Source: an uncultured Verrucomicrobiales bacterium (GTDB lineage Bacteria; Verrucomicrobiota; Verrucomicrobiia; Verrucomicrobiales; Akkermansiaceae). From it: a DNA stretch of 64,000 nt. The stretch is from assembly GCA_937951675.1 (NCBI GenBank), contig CALFBI010000001.1:1-64000 (forward strand), in the 5' to 3' direction. Shown piece after piece: positions 43,235 through 52,426 of the stretch. Position 1 is the first letter of the stretch; every line of letters begins with the position of its first letter. The notes beneath the pieces were generated by a model, which was given only the letters and a program-made list of their open reading frames with translations, had not been told where the DNA came from and did no database searches. A program made the translations under genes and the position numbers.

Positions 43235-43750
43235 ATGTCTGAGGCATTACCCACGAAACCAAGAATCACTGGACTCCGTGCTGCAAGAGTAGCCATTGTT
43301 GCTTCTGAGTATAATTCAGAATTTACTAACAGCCTGGTGAAACATGCTCAAGACGAGCTCAAATCTTTACTTCCACTCGTTAAGATAGAAACGATTCGAG
43401 TGCCCGGAGCTTTCGAAATCCCTGTGACGATCGAACAAGTGCTCAAGTCCGAAGAATACAATGCCGTCATTGCGCTCGGAATCATTTTAAAAGGAAGCAC
43501 CGCCCATGCTGACCATATTGGGCAAGCTGTAACAAATGCTCTTATACAGCAATCTATAACACACCAACTTCCAATCATTCACGAAGTTCTTCTCATGGAA
43601 AATGAGGAACAAGCTTATGCGCGCTGTATCGGTGAAAAACTTAATCGTGGAGTTGAAGCAGCCCGAGTGACTGCTTCAATGATCGAGACTTTTAGTAATA
43701 TGAAGCGCAGCAAATCTCGCAGCCAACGCATGCTTCCGAGTAAAAAGTAA
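43235..43750 (+). CDS. ribH: 6,7-dimethyl-8-ribityllumazine synthase
   Basis: 171 residues from the ATG at 43235; a TTG at 43196 is unlikely. Motifs: VAIVASEYNSEFTNSL, VPGAFEIPVTIEQVL, ALGIILKGSTAHADHI (with the conserved His), and a C-terminal NRGVEAARVTASMIE. Condenses the two precursors from RibBA and RibD branches. It shares its last base with the nusB start, an order (ribBA-ribH-nusB) common in bacteria. Confidence 0.95.
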   Translation: MSEALPTKPRITGLRAARVAIVASEYNSEFTNSLVKHAQDELKSLLPLVKIETIRVPGAFEIPVTIEQVLKSEEYNAVIALGIILKGSTAHADHIGQAVTNALIQQSITHQLPIIHEVLLMENEEQAYARCIGEKLNRGVEAARVTASMIETFSNMKRSKSRSQRMLPSKK

Positions 43751-44631
43751 TGCCTAATCATCGCCACATCAGAGAAGCGGCTATTCAGCTTCTTTACACA
43801 GCTCACCTCGAAGAATCCCCCTTACCTGATTCAACAAGAGAGGCTTTTTGGAACCTTATACTGGAAAAACAGTCCTCTAAGCATACTCACGCGGTCGCAA
43901 AGGCACTCCAACACCTTGCCCAGGGGAGAAAAGCGCGGCTAGATCAGCTCGAGAAACATCAAGATGTAACTCTCTCCATTGTTAGGAGTCGAGTGGATTC
44001 AGAAAAATTCACCGCCGCACTCGAAGATTACTATGTGCGCGAAAATGATTTTTCCATTCTTTTAGAGGCCATTAAGCCAGAGCACCACCAAGATCACCTT
44101 GAGACACTGCAGGCATCAATTTCAGCACTCTATTTAAAAAACCGCCATCTTGCTGAACAGAGAAGTCGCATCCAAAAAGAAATCGATATCGATCCTGAAT
44201 ACCGGAAAAAATTAGAAGGCACGCAATCAGCTCTCCTCAAACTGCAACGCCTCTCCGAAAGGATTATGGTCGTAGAAAGACCCGAAGATTTCCCAAATGA
44301 GGAAAAAGAAACGCGTCTGATCGAGAGCCAACAGGAAATTGATAATCTCAAAAATGAAGCGAATACGCTGGTCGACCGGGTTTTAGCCCAAGCGACAGAA
44401 TTCGATTCCCGGATTGAAGCCGCATGCCATCACTACACCATCGAAAGAATTAACCCTATCGATAAAGCTATTATTCGAATGGCTCTACTTGACTTTGCCG
44501 ACGGGAAAGCGGTTGCAGCGACAATTAATGGGGCCATTGAGTGCGCCAAACGATTTTGTTCACAAGATTCTGGTCGCTTTGTTAATGGCATCCTCGACCA
44601 GATGAAGCCTTCTTCTACTGATCTCGCGTAG
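43750..44631 (+). CDS. nusB: Transcription antitermination factor NusB with a long internal insertion
   Basis: 293 residues, about twice the usual 140-150. The N-terminus HRHIREAAIQLLYTAHLEES and the C-terminus (ERINPIDKAIIRMALLDFAD, then VAATINGAIECAKRFCSQDS and GRFVNGILDQ) are clear NusB halves. Between them is about 150 extra residues, mostly helical and charged (LETLQASISALYLKNRHLAE, RLIESQQEIDNLKNEANTLV). NusB pairs with NusE (S10) in rRNA antitermination; its binding surface may be extended here. The gene overlaps ribH by one base. Confidence 0.85.
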   Translation: MPNHRHIREAAIQLLYTAHLEESPLPDSTREAFWNLILEKQSSKHTHAVAKALQHLAQGRKARLDQLEKHQDVTLSIVRSRVDSEKFTAALEDYYVRENDFSILLEAIKPEHHQDHLETLQASISALYLKNRHLAEQRSRIQKEIDIDPEYRKKLEGTQSALLKLQRLSERIMVVERPEDFPNEEKETRLIESQQEIDNLKNEANTLVDRVLAQATEFDSRIEAACHHYTIERINPIDKAIIRMALLDFADGKAVAATINGAIECAKRFCSQDSGRFVNGILDQMKPSSTDLA

Positions 44632-44728
44632 ACCAGATAAACGGGCTCTCATATCCCCTTTATTTTTAAGATCGTATTTTTAAATCTGATTCAGTATGGA
44701 TCCTTATCGTTTTCAATCTTCTTAAACT

Positions 44729-46114
44729 ATGAGTTCTCAGGAACATAAGCCAGGGCCCTCTCCTCTTCAGCGACGTCTTTTATGGAAAGCCATCATGGGG
44801 CTTAGCATCCTTACTCTCGGAGCGCTTCTTGTTGGTTTGATCTGGGGGATGGGACAGGTCATTGCTTATTTACAACCGGTCTTAGTCCCTCTCGCTGTTG
44901 CCGGGATTATAGCCTACCTCCTAGACCCTGCTGTCAGCTGGCTTCAGAAAAAAGGGCTTTCGAGAGTCACCGCCGTGGTGAGTGTCTTCATCACCGCTAT
45001 TCTCCTTATCTCTCTTCTCATCATTCTTGCGATCGGGGCTTTTAAGCAATTAAGCGCCTTAGGGGAACAATGGGAAGAAATCCAAAAAGTCACGACTAGC
45101 AAAATAGAAACTCTCTCGCAGCACCCTTGGTTGGAAAAGATTTGGCAATTAGAAAGCAGCCAAGAAAATGTCGAATCTTCCGAGGCTCCCTCTTCCCCAC
45201 TGAGCGAAGCGGTTCCCGAATCCAATGAGCAATCTCCCTTCCTAATCGAGCTTGTCGAAAAACACGGAAAAGAGCTCGGAACCAAATTCCTGCATTTTAT
45301 CACTCGAGGCACGACCAAAGTCTTTGGTCTGATTGGTTTCGCACTGGGCTTCATCATGGTCCCGATCTACCTCTACTATCTCCTCAAAGAAAGCTCCGGC
45401 ATCCGAGATAAATGGCATCAATACGTGCCGCTTAAATCCTCTCAATTCAAAGACGAAGTGGTGGATACCATCCAAGAAATCAACTCTTACCTGATCTCCT
45501 TTTTCCGGGGGCAAGTGGTAGTCGCCTTCATCGATGGGGCCCTCGTCGGCATCACCCTCACCCTTATCGGGATGACCCAAACCGGACTACTCATTGGTGC
45601 CTTTCTTGCGATTTTGGGAATCATTCCCTTTATCGGCAATATTATTTGTCTCATCCCGGCATGTCTTCTTGCCTACGTCCACTTCTCTCAGAAAGCAACT
45701 GGAACACTTAAAACAGCTATTGGAACGATCGGAGAAAAAGTCGAAATCATTCTTCCCAATGGAAAAATCGAGACCGGCATCCTTAATCAATTGGACGGAA
45801 AAGAGGCCGAGATTCTAACCAACGCTTGGGGATTCAATCCGGAACTTTGGGTCTACCCTCTGGTAGTTGCTGGTATTTTCATCGTTGTCCAACAGATCAA
45901 CGGGCTCGTTACAGCGCCTAAAATTGTGGGAGATTCTGTCGGGCTTCACCCCATGACCGTTATTTTCTCGATGCTCTTCTGGTCTTTGATTCTTGGAGGT
46001 TTCTTGGGAACCTTACTCGCGGTGCCTCTTACCGCAGCGGTCAAAGTCCTTTTCATCCGCTACGTTTGGGATAAAAAAATCATGGATTCTCAGGCCAAAA
46101 TCAGCACATCATAA
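44729..46114 (+). CDS. AI-2E-family membrane transporter with an internal beta-rich insertion
   Basis: 461 residues with about eight membrane helices. Family features: QPVLVPLAVAGIIAYLLDPA near the start, a soluble region with Ser/Glu-rich linker (about 145-175), SYLISFFRGQVVVAFIDG, and the C-terminal NGLVTAPKIVGDSVGLHPMT. About 45 extra residues (near 330-375, GEKVEIILPNGKIETGILNQ) lie between two helices and look like a small beta-barrel (NfeD/SH3-like). Members export various small molecules; substrate unknown here. Confidence 0.8.
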   Translation: MSSQEHKPGPSPLQRRLLWKAIMGLSILTLGALLVGLIWGMGQVIAYLQPVLVPLAVAGIIAYLLDPAVSWLQKKGLSRVTAVVSVFITAILLISLLIILAIGAFKQLSALGEQWEEIQKVTTSKIETLSQHPWLEKIWQLESSQENVESSEAPSSPLSEAVPESNEQSPFLIELVEKHGKELGTKFLHFITRGTTKVFGLIGFALGFIMVPIYLYYLLKESSGIRDKWHQYVPLKSSQFKDEVVDTIQEINSYLISFFRGQVVVAFIDGALVGITLTLIGMTQTGLLIGAFLAILGIIPFIGNIICLIPACLLAYVHFSQKATGTLKTAIGTIGEKVEIILPNGKIETGILNQLDGKEAEILTNAWGFNPELWVYPLVVAGIFIVVQQINGLVTAPKIVGDSVGLHPMTVIFSMLFWSLILGGFLGTLLAVPLTAAVKVLFIRYVWDKKIMDSQAKISTS

Positions 46115-46121
46115 GTCTCTC

Positions 46122-46241
46122 ATGTTCTCTCGACTCTTACTTCTCATTGTGTTGATTCTAGCCGCGGCCATTACTGGGACTCTCATCTTTCATCAACAGG
46201 CCAGTTCTGGACTGAAAGTTGAAAAAGTCGAACTCCCTTAA
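46122..46241 (+). CDS. Very small membrane protein
   Basis: 39 residues: one hydrophobic helix (RLLLLIVLILAAAITGTLIF) and a short polar tail. It begins 7 bases after the transporter stop on the same strand, so it is probably translated from the same message. Its size gives low certainty; close spacing and a coherent single-pass helix support it. Confidence 0.4.
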   Translation: MFSRLLLLIVLILAAAITGTLIFHQQASSGLKVEKVELP

Positions 46242-46335
46242 ACAGGTTTACTCTTTCCCTGTGCTCAAACGAAAATTCACCTAGAACGAATCTTTCTAGG
46301 AATACAAACGCTTAAGTAGCGCTCCGCTTTTTATT

Positions 46336-47424
46336 TCAGCTTCTTGATCTCCGCGTCAATCCTATAAGACCCATTAAGCCAAGTAGAGTTACACTACTTG
46401 GCTCAGGAACCGCAAAAACAGTGACTCCAATGAATGATAAATGTTCACTATTCCCTGTAGCCGTTGAAGTTCCCACTCCGTAATTATCTAAATCAGCCGG
46501 ATCCGTCCCTCCGGCATGAGCGGCATCATCATCTCCCACAATCATTAAAACCTGGGAGATAGGTGTATCAGAAATAAAACCAACCCAGCGAGTGGTTCCA
46601 TTCCCTGCTCCGACTCCCCCTCCATTACTTGCGGTAGAGCCAGTCTCTCGATCAGTAGGGTCTGTAATTCCGGGAGGTGGGACTGCCGCGCTTGGATTCA
46701 GCCCCGTTGTCATAGATCCTACTCCTGAATAGAAACCTAGCCCCCCAAACTGAAGACTATTATTGTTCAATGAAGTGGTATCGGCGAAGGTGCGATCTCC
46801 TCCGATCTGAGCTCCAGATGAATCAAAAGCTCTCCAAATTGCCTGCTCCCCTCGCCCGTCTGAGCGACTTTCGACATCCCCCCACCAAGCGCCAAAGCCT
46901 AAAACCGGAGCATCAAAAGAGATCAGCACCGCATTTCTAGAATTTCCGGCTCCTGCTCCTTCATTCCAATAACCTCCCGTTCCTGCACCATAGACATCCG
47001 AAGGACGAATCGCCCGGTCCTGCAAGGACCCGGTTCCAGAGGTTCCTGAAACAGTTCCCTGTGAATTCGCGGCAACCCCTAACCCAGATAAAGTGGTCAT
47101 ATCACGTAAAGAAATGGAGGCGGTTAAATTAAACCCTGATGGGGTGGTCCCGAAATCAAGAGAAGTTCCGGTCATACTGGTTCCAGGAGTCACCCCGATT
47201 CGGCTAATGAAAGAATTTGAAGTCGAGGCCTGTAACGATGTAGCATCCGTCATCCAAGCATCATCTAACGAACCCGCGGTATTTCGTAATCCTGATAAAT
47301 TACGGGGAGCACCGGCCCCAGCACTAGCTTCTCCCACTTCATCTGAAACATATTCAACGAAAGCGGCATTCATTTGGCTCGTCACTAAAAGAGGGAGGGT
47401 TATACGAACAAAATAATTTTTCAT
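46336..47424 (-). CDS. PEP-CTERM surface protein
   Basis: 362 residues. A signal peptide (about 1-20, SQMNAAF), an extracellular part rich in Gly, Ser, Thr and Asn (GAGTGGYWNEGAGAGNSRN), a domain with LISFDAPVLGFGAWWGDVES, often found in PEP-CTERM proteins, and the sorting signal VPEPSSVTLLGLMGLIGL followed by TRRSRS. Function unknown, likely attached to the cell surface or exopolysaccharide. Stand-alone gene. Confidence 0.85.
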   Translation of the reverse strand: MKNYFVRITLPLLVTSQMNAAFVEYVSDEVGEASAGAGAPRNLSGLRNTAGSLDDAWMTDATSLQASTSNSFISRIGVTPGTSMTGTSLDFGTTPSGFNLTASISLRDMTTLSGLGVAANSQGTVSGTSGTGSLQDRAIRPSDVYGAGTGGYWNEGAGAGNSRNAVLISFDAPVLGFGAWWGDVESRSDGRGEQAIWRAFDSSGAQIGGDRTFADTTSLNNNSLQFGGLGFYSGVGSMTTGLNPSAAVPPPGITDPTDRETGSTASNGGGVGAGNGTTRWVGFISDTPISQVLMIVGDDDAAHAGGTDPADLDNYGVGTSTATGNSEHLSFIGVTVFAVPEPSSVTLLGLMGLIGLTRRSRS

Positions 47425-47521
47425 CTTCGTAAAACATTAACACAGCAAAAATTAGTGTCGATTGGAAAAAATCTTTAACTTCCTCGTTTTAGTATCATTA
47501 TAAAAATCGTATTCTCCTTTC

Positions 47522-49444
47522 ATGAAACCTCTCGATCTTAACTCTGAGGAGGAAAGAGAACTAGACAAACACCTTCTCTACAAACCTCTCCGGGAAGATT
47601 GTTTTCAGCATCAAGCTCAAAAGGCTCCCTCTTCTCCCCGTTTTACTTTATTCAAAAAAACTCTCATTCCGCTCTTTTGGCTTTTCGCCCTCACCGTCTC
47701 TTTGCTTCATCCCAATGTTTTTGATACTTCTTCATTTGCCAAAAATCTTGAAGCAGGCCTACCCCGCCCTAATCATCTCGCCTCTTTAACATCCCACCTA
47801 AGTCCGCGAGAAAAGGCCTTTGCTTTGGCCACTCCAACTCAACCCTACCAAAATGAAGCAGAGCGATACCTCAACCTCTTCCAAGATTTCCCAGAAGAGT
47901 TCGGCTTTTATGAACTCTATACGGTGAAAAGCGACTCTCTCCCTGAGGATTTTGCTGAAATGGCAGAAAAACACGATCCTGAAAACGCTTACTACCCTCT
48001 CTATTTAAATTATAAGCTTATCCAGAAAGCTCTCAATAAAAGCGCTATCTCACCTGCGGCTCCTGATCTAAGTAAATACTCTTATTCAGCCACTGATTTA
48101 AAACTTCTCGATCAAATCGAAGCTTCTTTTTTAAACCTCTCTGGAAAGCAAAACCTGGGGCCGCGCGCAGAGGAACTCGCAAGCCGTAGGTTCAAACTCT
48201 TCCAGAAACCCCAAAACCTCGCACAGCAAACCTCTTTGATTTTTCTACGTGTATCAGAACCACTTCATTCTGCAATACCTCTATTAAAAATAATAGAATA
48301 CCACGCTTTCCGTATTCAAGATTCTCTCTCGAAAGAAAATCTTTCTCAAGCTGAATATTATGCTCAGCGAGGCCTCTCTTATATAAAATTTGAGAATTCG
48401 AACTCACTCATTCCATTTTTAATAAATCTCGGGGCTTACTTGGAAATTTACACTCAACTCCATGATATTTATCAACATTTTGGAGAAATAGAAAAACGTG
48501 ATGCGACCCTAAAAAAAATCCAAGCTCTCGAGCAGCTAAGAAACCAAACAGCTTTGCCTCCGCATCATTACACTCAGCGAGAAAGTGGCATCTTTTTCAA
48601 ATTGGGGTATTACGCTAGCGCTTTTACGGGGGCTCCCATACCTAAGCAACAAGAAGTCCGAATCACTCTTTATAAATGGACCGCTTACTTCTTCGACCTC
48701 TTAGCTCGAATTTTCATCATTCTACTCGTCATGGCTTATTGCCTCCACCTCTTTGGAAAACGGCGAACTCCTTTACTCTTTCGAAAAATTGCACCCATGC
48801 TCCAACCGCCGGCTAAGCACAGATTAACATCCTTCTTATTTACCTTTTGCCTCCCGATTTTTTTCATCACCACCATTTATTTCCTCACCCCATTAGGGCG
48901 CCGCACCATTGCTCCCTGGTCAGACCAGGGCATTCCTTTTGCTTTTTTCTGCATTGGAATCTTTACTGTTTTTCTTACCAGTAGCTTCTACTCTGAAGAC
49001 CGGATTGCTGCTTCTTATTTTAAAGACCAAAAACCTTCTTCCCTACTACGTTGGGCCTACTTTTTGAGCTTTCTCTTAATCCCTCTCTCCGGCCTTATTG
49101 AGCCCTTCTCTGATTCACTTCTCGCACTCATTCCTGCAGGGATCATTCTTTTTTTGATCATGACAATTCTCATGACCAAAGGCATTCGATATCTTTCTCG
49201 ACAAGACCGCCTTCTTCTCGACGCGATCGTGAATCATCGCCTTCCAAATGCTTGGGTAAAACTCGCTCTCTTTTTCTTATTCATGAGTCCCCTTTTCTCA
49301 TTAGCTAGCCAGTATTGGGTTAAGAAAGATATCCTCTTAAGCTCGAATCACTCTTACGGAAACACTTTTTACTACGAAGCTCAAATCACGCAATTCTTAG
49401 TGCAGCGAGCCATCGGAATTACTCATGGTGAAACACCAGAATAA
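47522..49444 (+). CDS. Large membrane protein of unknown function
   Basis: 640 residues. One hydrophobic segment near 45-65 (LIPLFWLFALTVSLL), a long mostly helical, soluble region (about 70-380) that includes paired helices similar to TPR (AEYYAQRGLSYIKF), and six or so membrane helices at the C-terminus (about 395-615, FIILLVMAYCLHLF; FLFTFCLPIFFITTIYFL). The arrangement could be a membrane protein with a periplasmic TPR domain. No family recognised. Confidence 0.7.
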   Translation: MKPLDLNSEEERELDKHLLYKPLREDCFQHQAQKAPSSPRFTLFKKTLIPLFWLFALTVSLLHPNVFDTSSFAKNLEAGLPRPNHLASLTSHLSPREKAFALATPTQPYQNEAERYLNLFQDFPEEFGFYELYTVKSDSLPEDFAEMAEKHDPENAYYPLYLNYKLIQKALNKSAISPAAPDLSKYSYSATDLKLLDQIEASFLNLSGKQNLGPRAEELASRRFKLFQKPQNLAQQTSLIFLRVSEPLHSAIPLLKIIEYHAFRIQDSLSKENLSQAEYYAQRGLSYIKFENSNSLIPFLINLGAYLEIYTQLHDIYQHFGEIEKRDATLKKIQALEQLRNQTALPPHHYTQRESGIFFKLGYYASAFTGAPIPKQQEVRITLYKWTAYFFDLLARIFIILLVMAYCLHLFGKRRTPLLFRKIAPMLQPPAKHRLTSFLFTFCLPIFFITTIYFLTPLGRRTIAPWSDQGIPFAFFCIGIFTVFLTSSFYSEDRIAASYFKDQKPSSLLRWAYFLSFLLIPLSGLIEPFSDSLLALIPAGIILFLIMTILMTKGIRYLSRQDRLLLDAIVNHRLPNAWVKLALFFLFMSPLFSLASQYWVKKDILLSSNHSYGNTFYYEAQITQFLVQRAIGITHGETPE

Positions 49445-49454
49445 AGCACACCTC

Positions 49455-51218
49455 TTAGGCTAAAAGCTGTGTTTCTGCCAAAACAGCATACACTCCCTGC
49501 TTTGCAAGAAGTTGAGAGTGAGTTCCTGACTCCACAACCCGACCTTCTTGCAGCACATGAATTTGATCAACTTCTTTCACGGTAGAAAGACGGTGAGCAA
49601 TAATCAAAGAAGTGCGACCTTCCATTAACTCGGAAAGAGCTTTTTGAACATAGACTTCGCTCTCGGAGTCTAGCGCGCTAGTTGCTTCATCTAGTAATAA
49701 AATCTGAGGATCTGCTAATACCGCCCGCGCAATCGCTACTCGCTGCCGCTGCCCTCCACTGAGCTTCACTCCACGTGGCCCAACGAGGGTTTCATACCCT
49801 TCTGGAAAATCTGAGATAAAGTCATGAGCATAAGCTTTCTTCGCAGCCTCCATGACCTCTTCTTCTGAGGCTCCTGGTGCACCATAAGCAATATTCTCCA
49901 TGATACTTCCTCCGAAAAGAAGAACATCCTGTGGCACCACTGCCATCGAATTACGAACTGAAGTCAAGCCAAGCTCGGAAAGCAGTTTCCCATCAAAGCG
50001 AAGCTCCCCCTCCTCGGGATGATAAAAACCAAGAAGAAGGGAAAAGAGGGTCGATTTCCCAGCCCCGCTTGGTCCAACAAAGGCGAGCTTCTGACCACGC
50101 TTGGCCTCAAAAGAAACGGCTTCGAGCACTTTTGTCTCAGGTCGGGAAGGATAGCGAAAAGAGATTTCATGAGCGCTCAAGCTCCCCACTTTCGGCCCAT
50201 GAGTTTCACCTAAGAGCTCCTCCTCTTCAGAAAGGATTTCACGAAGACGTTCTGTAGCTCCGTTCGCCTTCTGAATCTGACTCATGATTTCAGGAAAAGC
50301 CATGAACGAGGCTCCAATAAAGATACTAAATAATATAAACTGAGAGAACTGGTCCGAACTGATCTCACCCAACGCGAGCATCCGTGCGCCAAACCAAGCC
50401 ACCACCGAAATGACTCCAAACATGACAAAGATAATAAAAGAAATGAAACTTGCTCGGGCTTGCGCCCCCTTCAAGGTCTGCTGTAAGAAACGCTCAAGTG
50501 CGACTTGATAACGGCCCTCTTCGTAGGCTTCATTGCCAAAGGCTTTGACCTCTTGAATCCCCTGCACCGCCTCTTCTACGACCACGTGACTGGCGGCCAA
50601 CTCATCCTGCGACGCCTTCGAATACCCCTTAATTCGTTTCCCAATCACCGCTACCGCTAAAAGGACGACCGGAATCACTCCCAACATAAATAGCGAAAGT
50701 TTTACCGAGCAAATGAAGATAAACACGAGCCCACCTAAAAGAATAACGGTCTGACGAACGAGCTGAGGAACGGTTGTGAGCAAGGTATCGCGAAGAACTC
50801 CGAGGTCCGAAGAAAGTCTTCCACTTAATTCTCCTGAACGGTGTTCTTGGTAAAAAGGAATCGGCAAGCGTATCATCTTCGCAAACAAATCCTTCCGGAT
50901 GTCATTAAGAGCGCTCTCTCCAGCCTTGATAAAACCTCTCACCCGAAAATAAGCGATCACCGCTTGAAGGGATAATATTCCAATCAAAGTCAAAACAACT
51001 CGATTAATATTCTCGGTGACTTGTGCGATTTCATCGCCTTCTCCCATCGCCTTCCCCGGAGATCCTATCAATGATCCCAAAAAGTAAGGAAACGCAAGAG
51101 AGAGCCCTGCCGTGATAAATAGCGCAATCAGGGAAGGGAAAAAGACCGAGCCATACCGGGTCAGATACCGGTAAAAATACAATGCTGGAATTCGTTTCTT
51201 CGGCTTAGCCTCTGACAT
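49455..51218 (-). CDS. MsbA-like ABC exporter (permease-ATPase fusion)
   Basis: 587 residues from the ATG at 51218. Six helices in the first 310 residues with LIRLPIPFYQEHRSGEL-like coupling region (IRLPIPFYQEHRSGELSGRL), then the ATPase: Walker A GPSGAGKSTLFSLL, Q-loop VVPQDVLLFGGS, signature LSGGQRQRVAIARAVL, Walker B ILLLDEATSALD and IIAHRLST. Typical lipid A, peptide or drug flippase half-transporter. It ends 10 bases from the convergent unknown gene. Confidence 0.92.
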   Translation of the reverse strand: MSEAKPKKRIPALYFYRYLTRYGSVFFPSLIALFITAGLSLAFPYFLGSLIGSPGKAMGEGDEIAQVTENINRVVLTLIGILSLQAVIAYFRVRGFIKAGESALNDIRKDLFAKMIRLPIPFYQEHRSGELSGRLSSDLGVLRDTLLTTVPQLVRQTVILLGGLVFIFICSVKLSLFMLGVIPVVLLAVAVIGKRIKGYSKASQDELAASHVVVEEAVQGIQEVKAFGNEAYEEGRYQVALERFLQQTLKGAQARASFISFIIFVMFGVISVVAWFGARMLALGEISSDQFSQFILFSIFIGASFMAFPEIMSQIQKANGATERLREILSEEEELLGETHGPKVGSLSAHEISFRYPSRPETKVLEAVSFEAKRGQKLAFVGPSGAGKSTLFSLLLGFYHPEEGELRFDGKLLSELGLTSVRNSMAVVPQDVLLFGGSIMENIAYGAPGASEEEVMEAAKKAYAHDFISDFPEGYETLVGPRGVKLSGGQRQRVAIARAVLADPQILLLDEATSALDSESEVYVQKALSELMEGRTSLIIAHRLSTVKEVDQIHVLQEGRVVESGTHSQLLAKQGVYAVLAETQLLA

Positions 51219-51277
51219 GCAGAGATAGGACACCATCAGATTGGATTCGTCAAATCACTGCTGCAGGAAGATTCAAT

Positions 51278-52426
51278 TCAAATCAACTCCTGAGCTAACC
51301 GACGGGCCTCTTCATCGGCCCGAATCACGGTGTCTAGATCCATGGAAGGTTCCCAAATATGTGCAGCCATCGACTCTTCAACCACGCGAGAGATCCCTTG
51401 ATAAGAAAGCTTCCCTGCCACGAAAGCCGCCACCGCAACTTCATTGGCCGCATTAAGAACGGCAGGAAGAGTCCCACCTTTTTCTCCTGCCTCACGGGCT
51501 AACCGAAGCGCCGGAAAATCATCGTGCCGAGGCTCCTCAAAAGTAAGTTGTGCCAATTGAGGAAAATCAAGCGGTGGTAAGGTATTCTGAACCCGTTCAG
51601 GCCAAGTGATCGCGTATTGAATAGCAAAGCACATGTCCGTCGTGCTCAGCTGCGCTAAGATACTGCTATCGCGAAACTCCACCATCGAATGCACAATGCT
51701 TTGCGGGTGGACCACAACATCCACTTTCGACATTGGAACCCCAAAAAGCCACCGTGCCTCGATCATCTCTAACCCTTTGTTAAATAAAGTCGATGAATCG
51801 ATCGTAATCTTCTGGCCCATTTCCCAAGTTGGATGCTTAAGAGCCTCCGCTACAGTCACCTCACTGAGATCCTGGCGCTGTCGAAATGGGCCGCCCGACG
51901 CGGTTAAAATGATACGACTTACTTCTTCAACCCCTCCTCGGTGCCCATCGAGACACTGAAAAATGGCATTATGCTCGCTATCAACAGGAAGCAATGTGAC
52001 ACCATGCTGATTTGCAGAGCTCATCACCACCTCACCTGCCATGACTAAAATCTCTTTACTGGCAACGGCGAGATCCTTCCCTGACTGAACGGCAGCAAGT
52101 GCGGGATGAAGCCCTGCTGTCCCCACGATCGAAACCAGCACGAGGTCAGCCTCTTCCAAGGTAGCAAGCTCCAAGAGACCTTCTGGGCCGACGACCACCT
52201 CCACATCTGAGGGGAGGAGTGAAACTAGTTCTTGATAACGAGAAGGGTCGTAAAGGGCCACTTTCTTGACCTCAAATTCACGTGCCTGAGCTGCTAACTC
52301 CTCCACCGAATGATTCGCAGCCAGCCCGACCACTTCCATCCGCTCTGGAATATCACGAGCCACTTTCAAAGCGCTCGTCCCAATCGACCCTGTAGAGCCT
52401 AAAATAACGACCCGGCGTTTCTTCAT
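51278..52426 (-). CDS. dxr: 1-deoxy-D-xylulose-5-phosphate reductoisomerase
   Basis: 382 residues. NADPH-binding start RVVILGSTGSIGTSALKVAR, metal and substrate motifs LLPVDSEHNAIFQCL, TASGGPFR, HPTWEMGQKITIDSSTLFNK, GLEMIEARWLF and NAANEVAVAAFV. Second step of the MEP isoprenoid pathway. It overlaps cdsA by 4 bases; cdsA-dxr coupling is common in bacteria. Confidence 0.96.
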   Translation of the reverse strand: MKKRRVVILGSTGSIGTSALKVARDIPERMEVVGLAANHSVEELAAQAREFEVKKVALYDPSRYQELVSLLPSDVEVVVGPEGLLELATLEEADLVLVSIVGTAGLHPALAAVQSGKDLAVASKEILVMAGEVVMSSANQHGVTLLPVDSEHNAIFQCLDGHRGGVEEVSRIILTASGGPFRQRQDLSEVTVAEALKHPTWEMGQKITIDSSTLFNKGLEMIEARWLFGVPMSKVDVVVHPQSIVHSMVEFRDSSILAQLSTTDMCFAIQYAITWPERVQNTLPPLDFPQLAQLTFEEPRHDDFPALRLAREAGEKGGTLPAVLNAANEVAVAAFVAGKLSYQGISRVVEESMAAHIWEPSMDLDTVIRADEEARRLAQELI

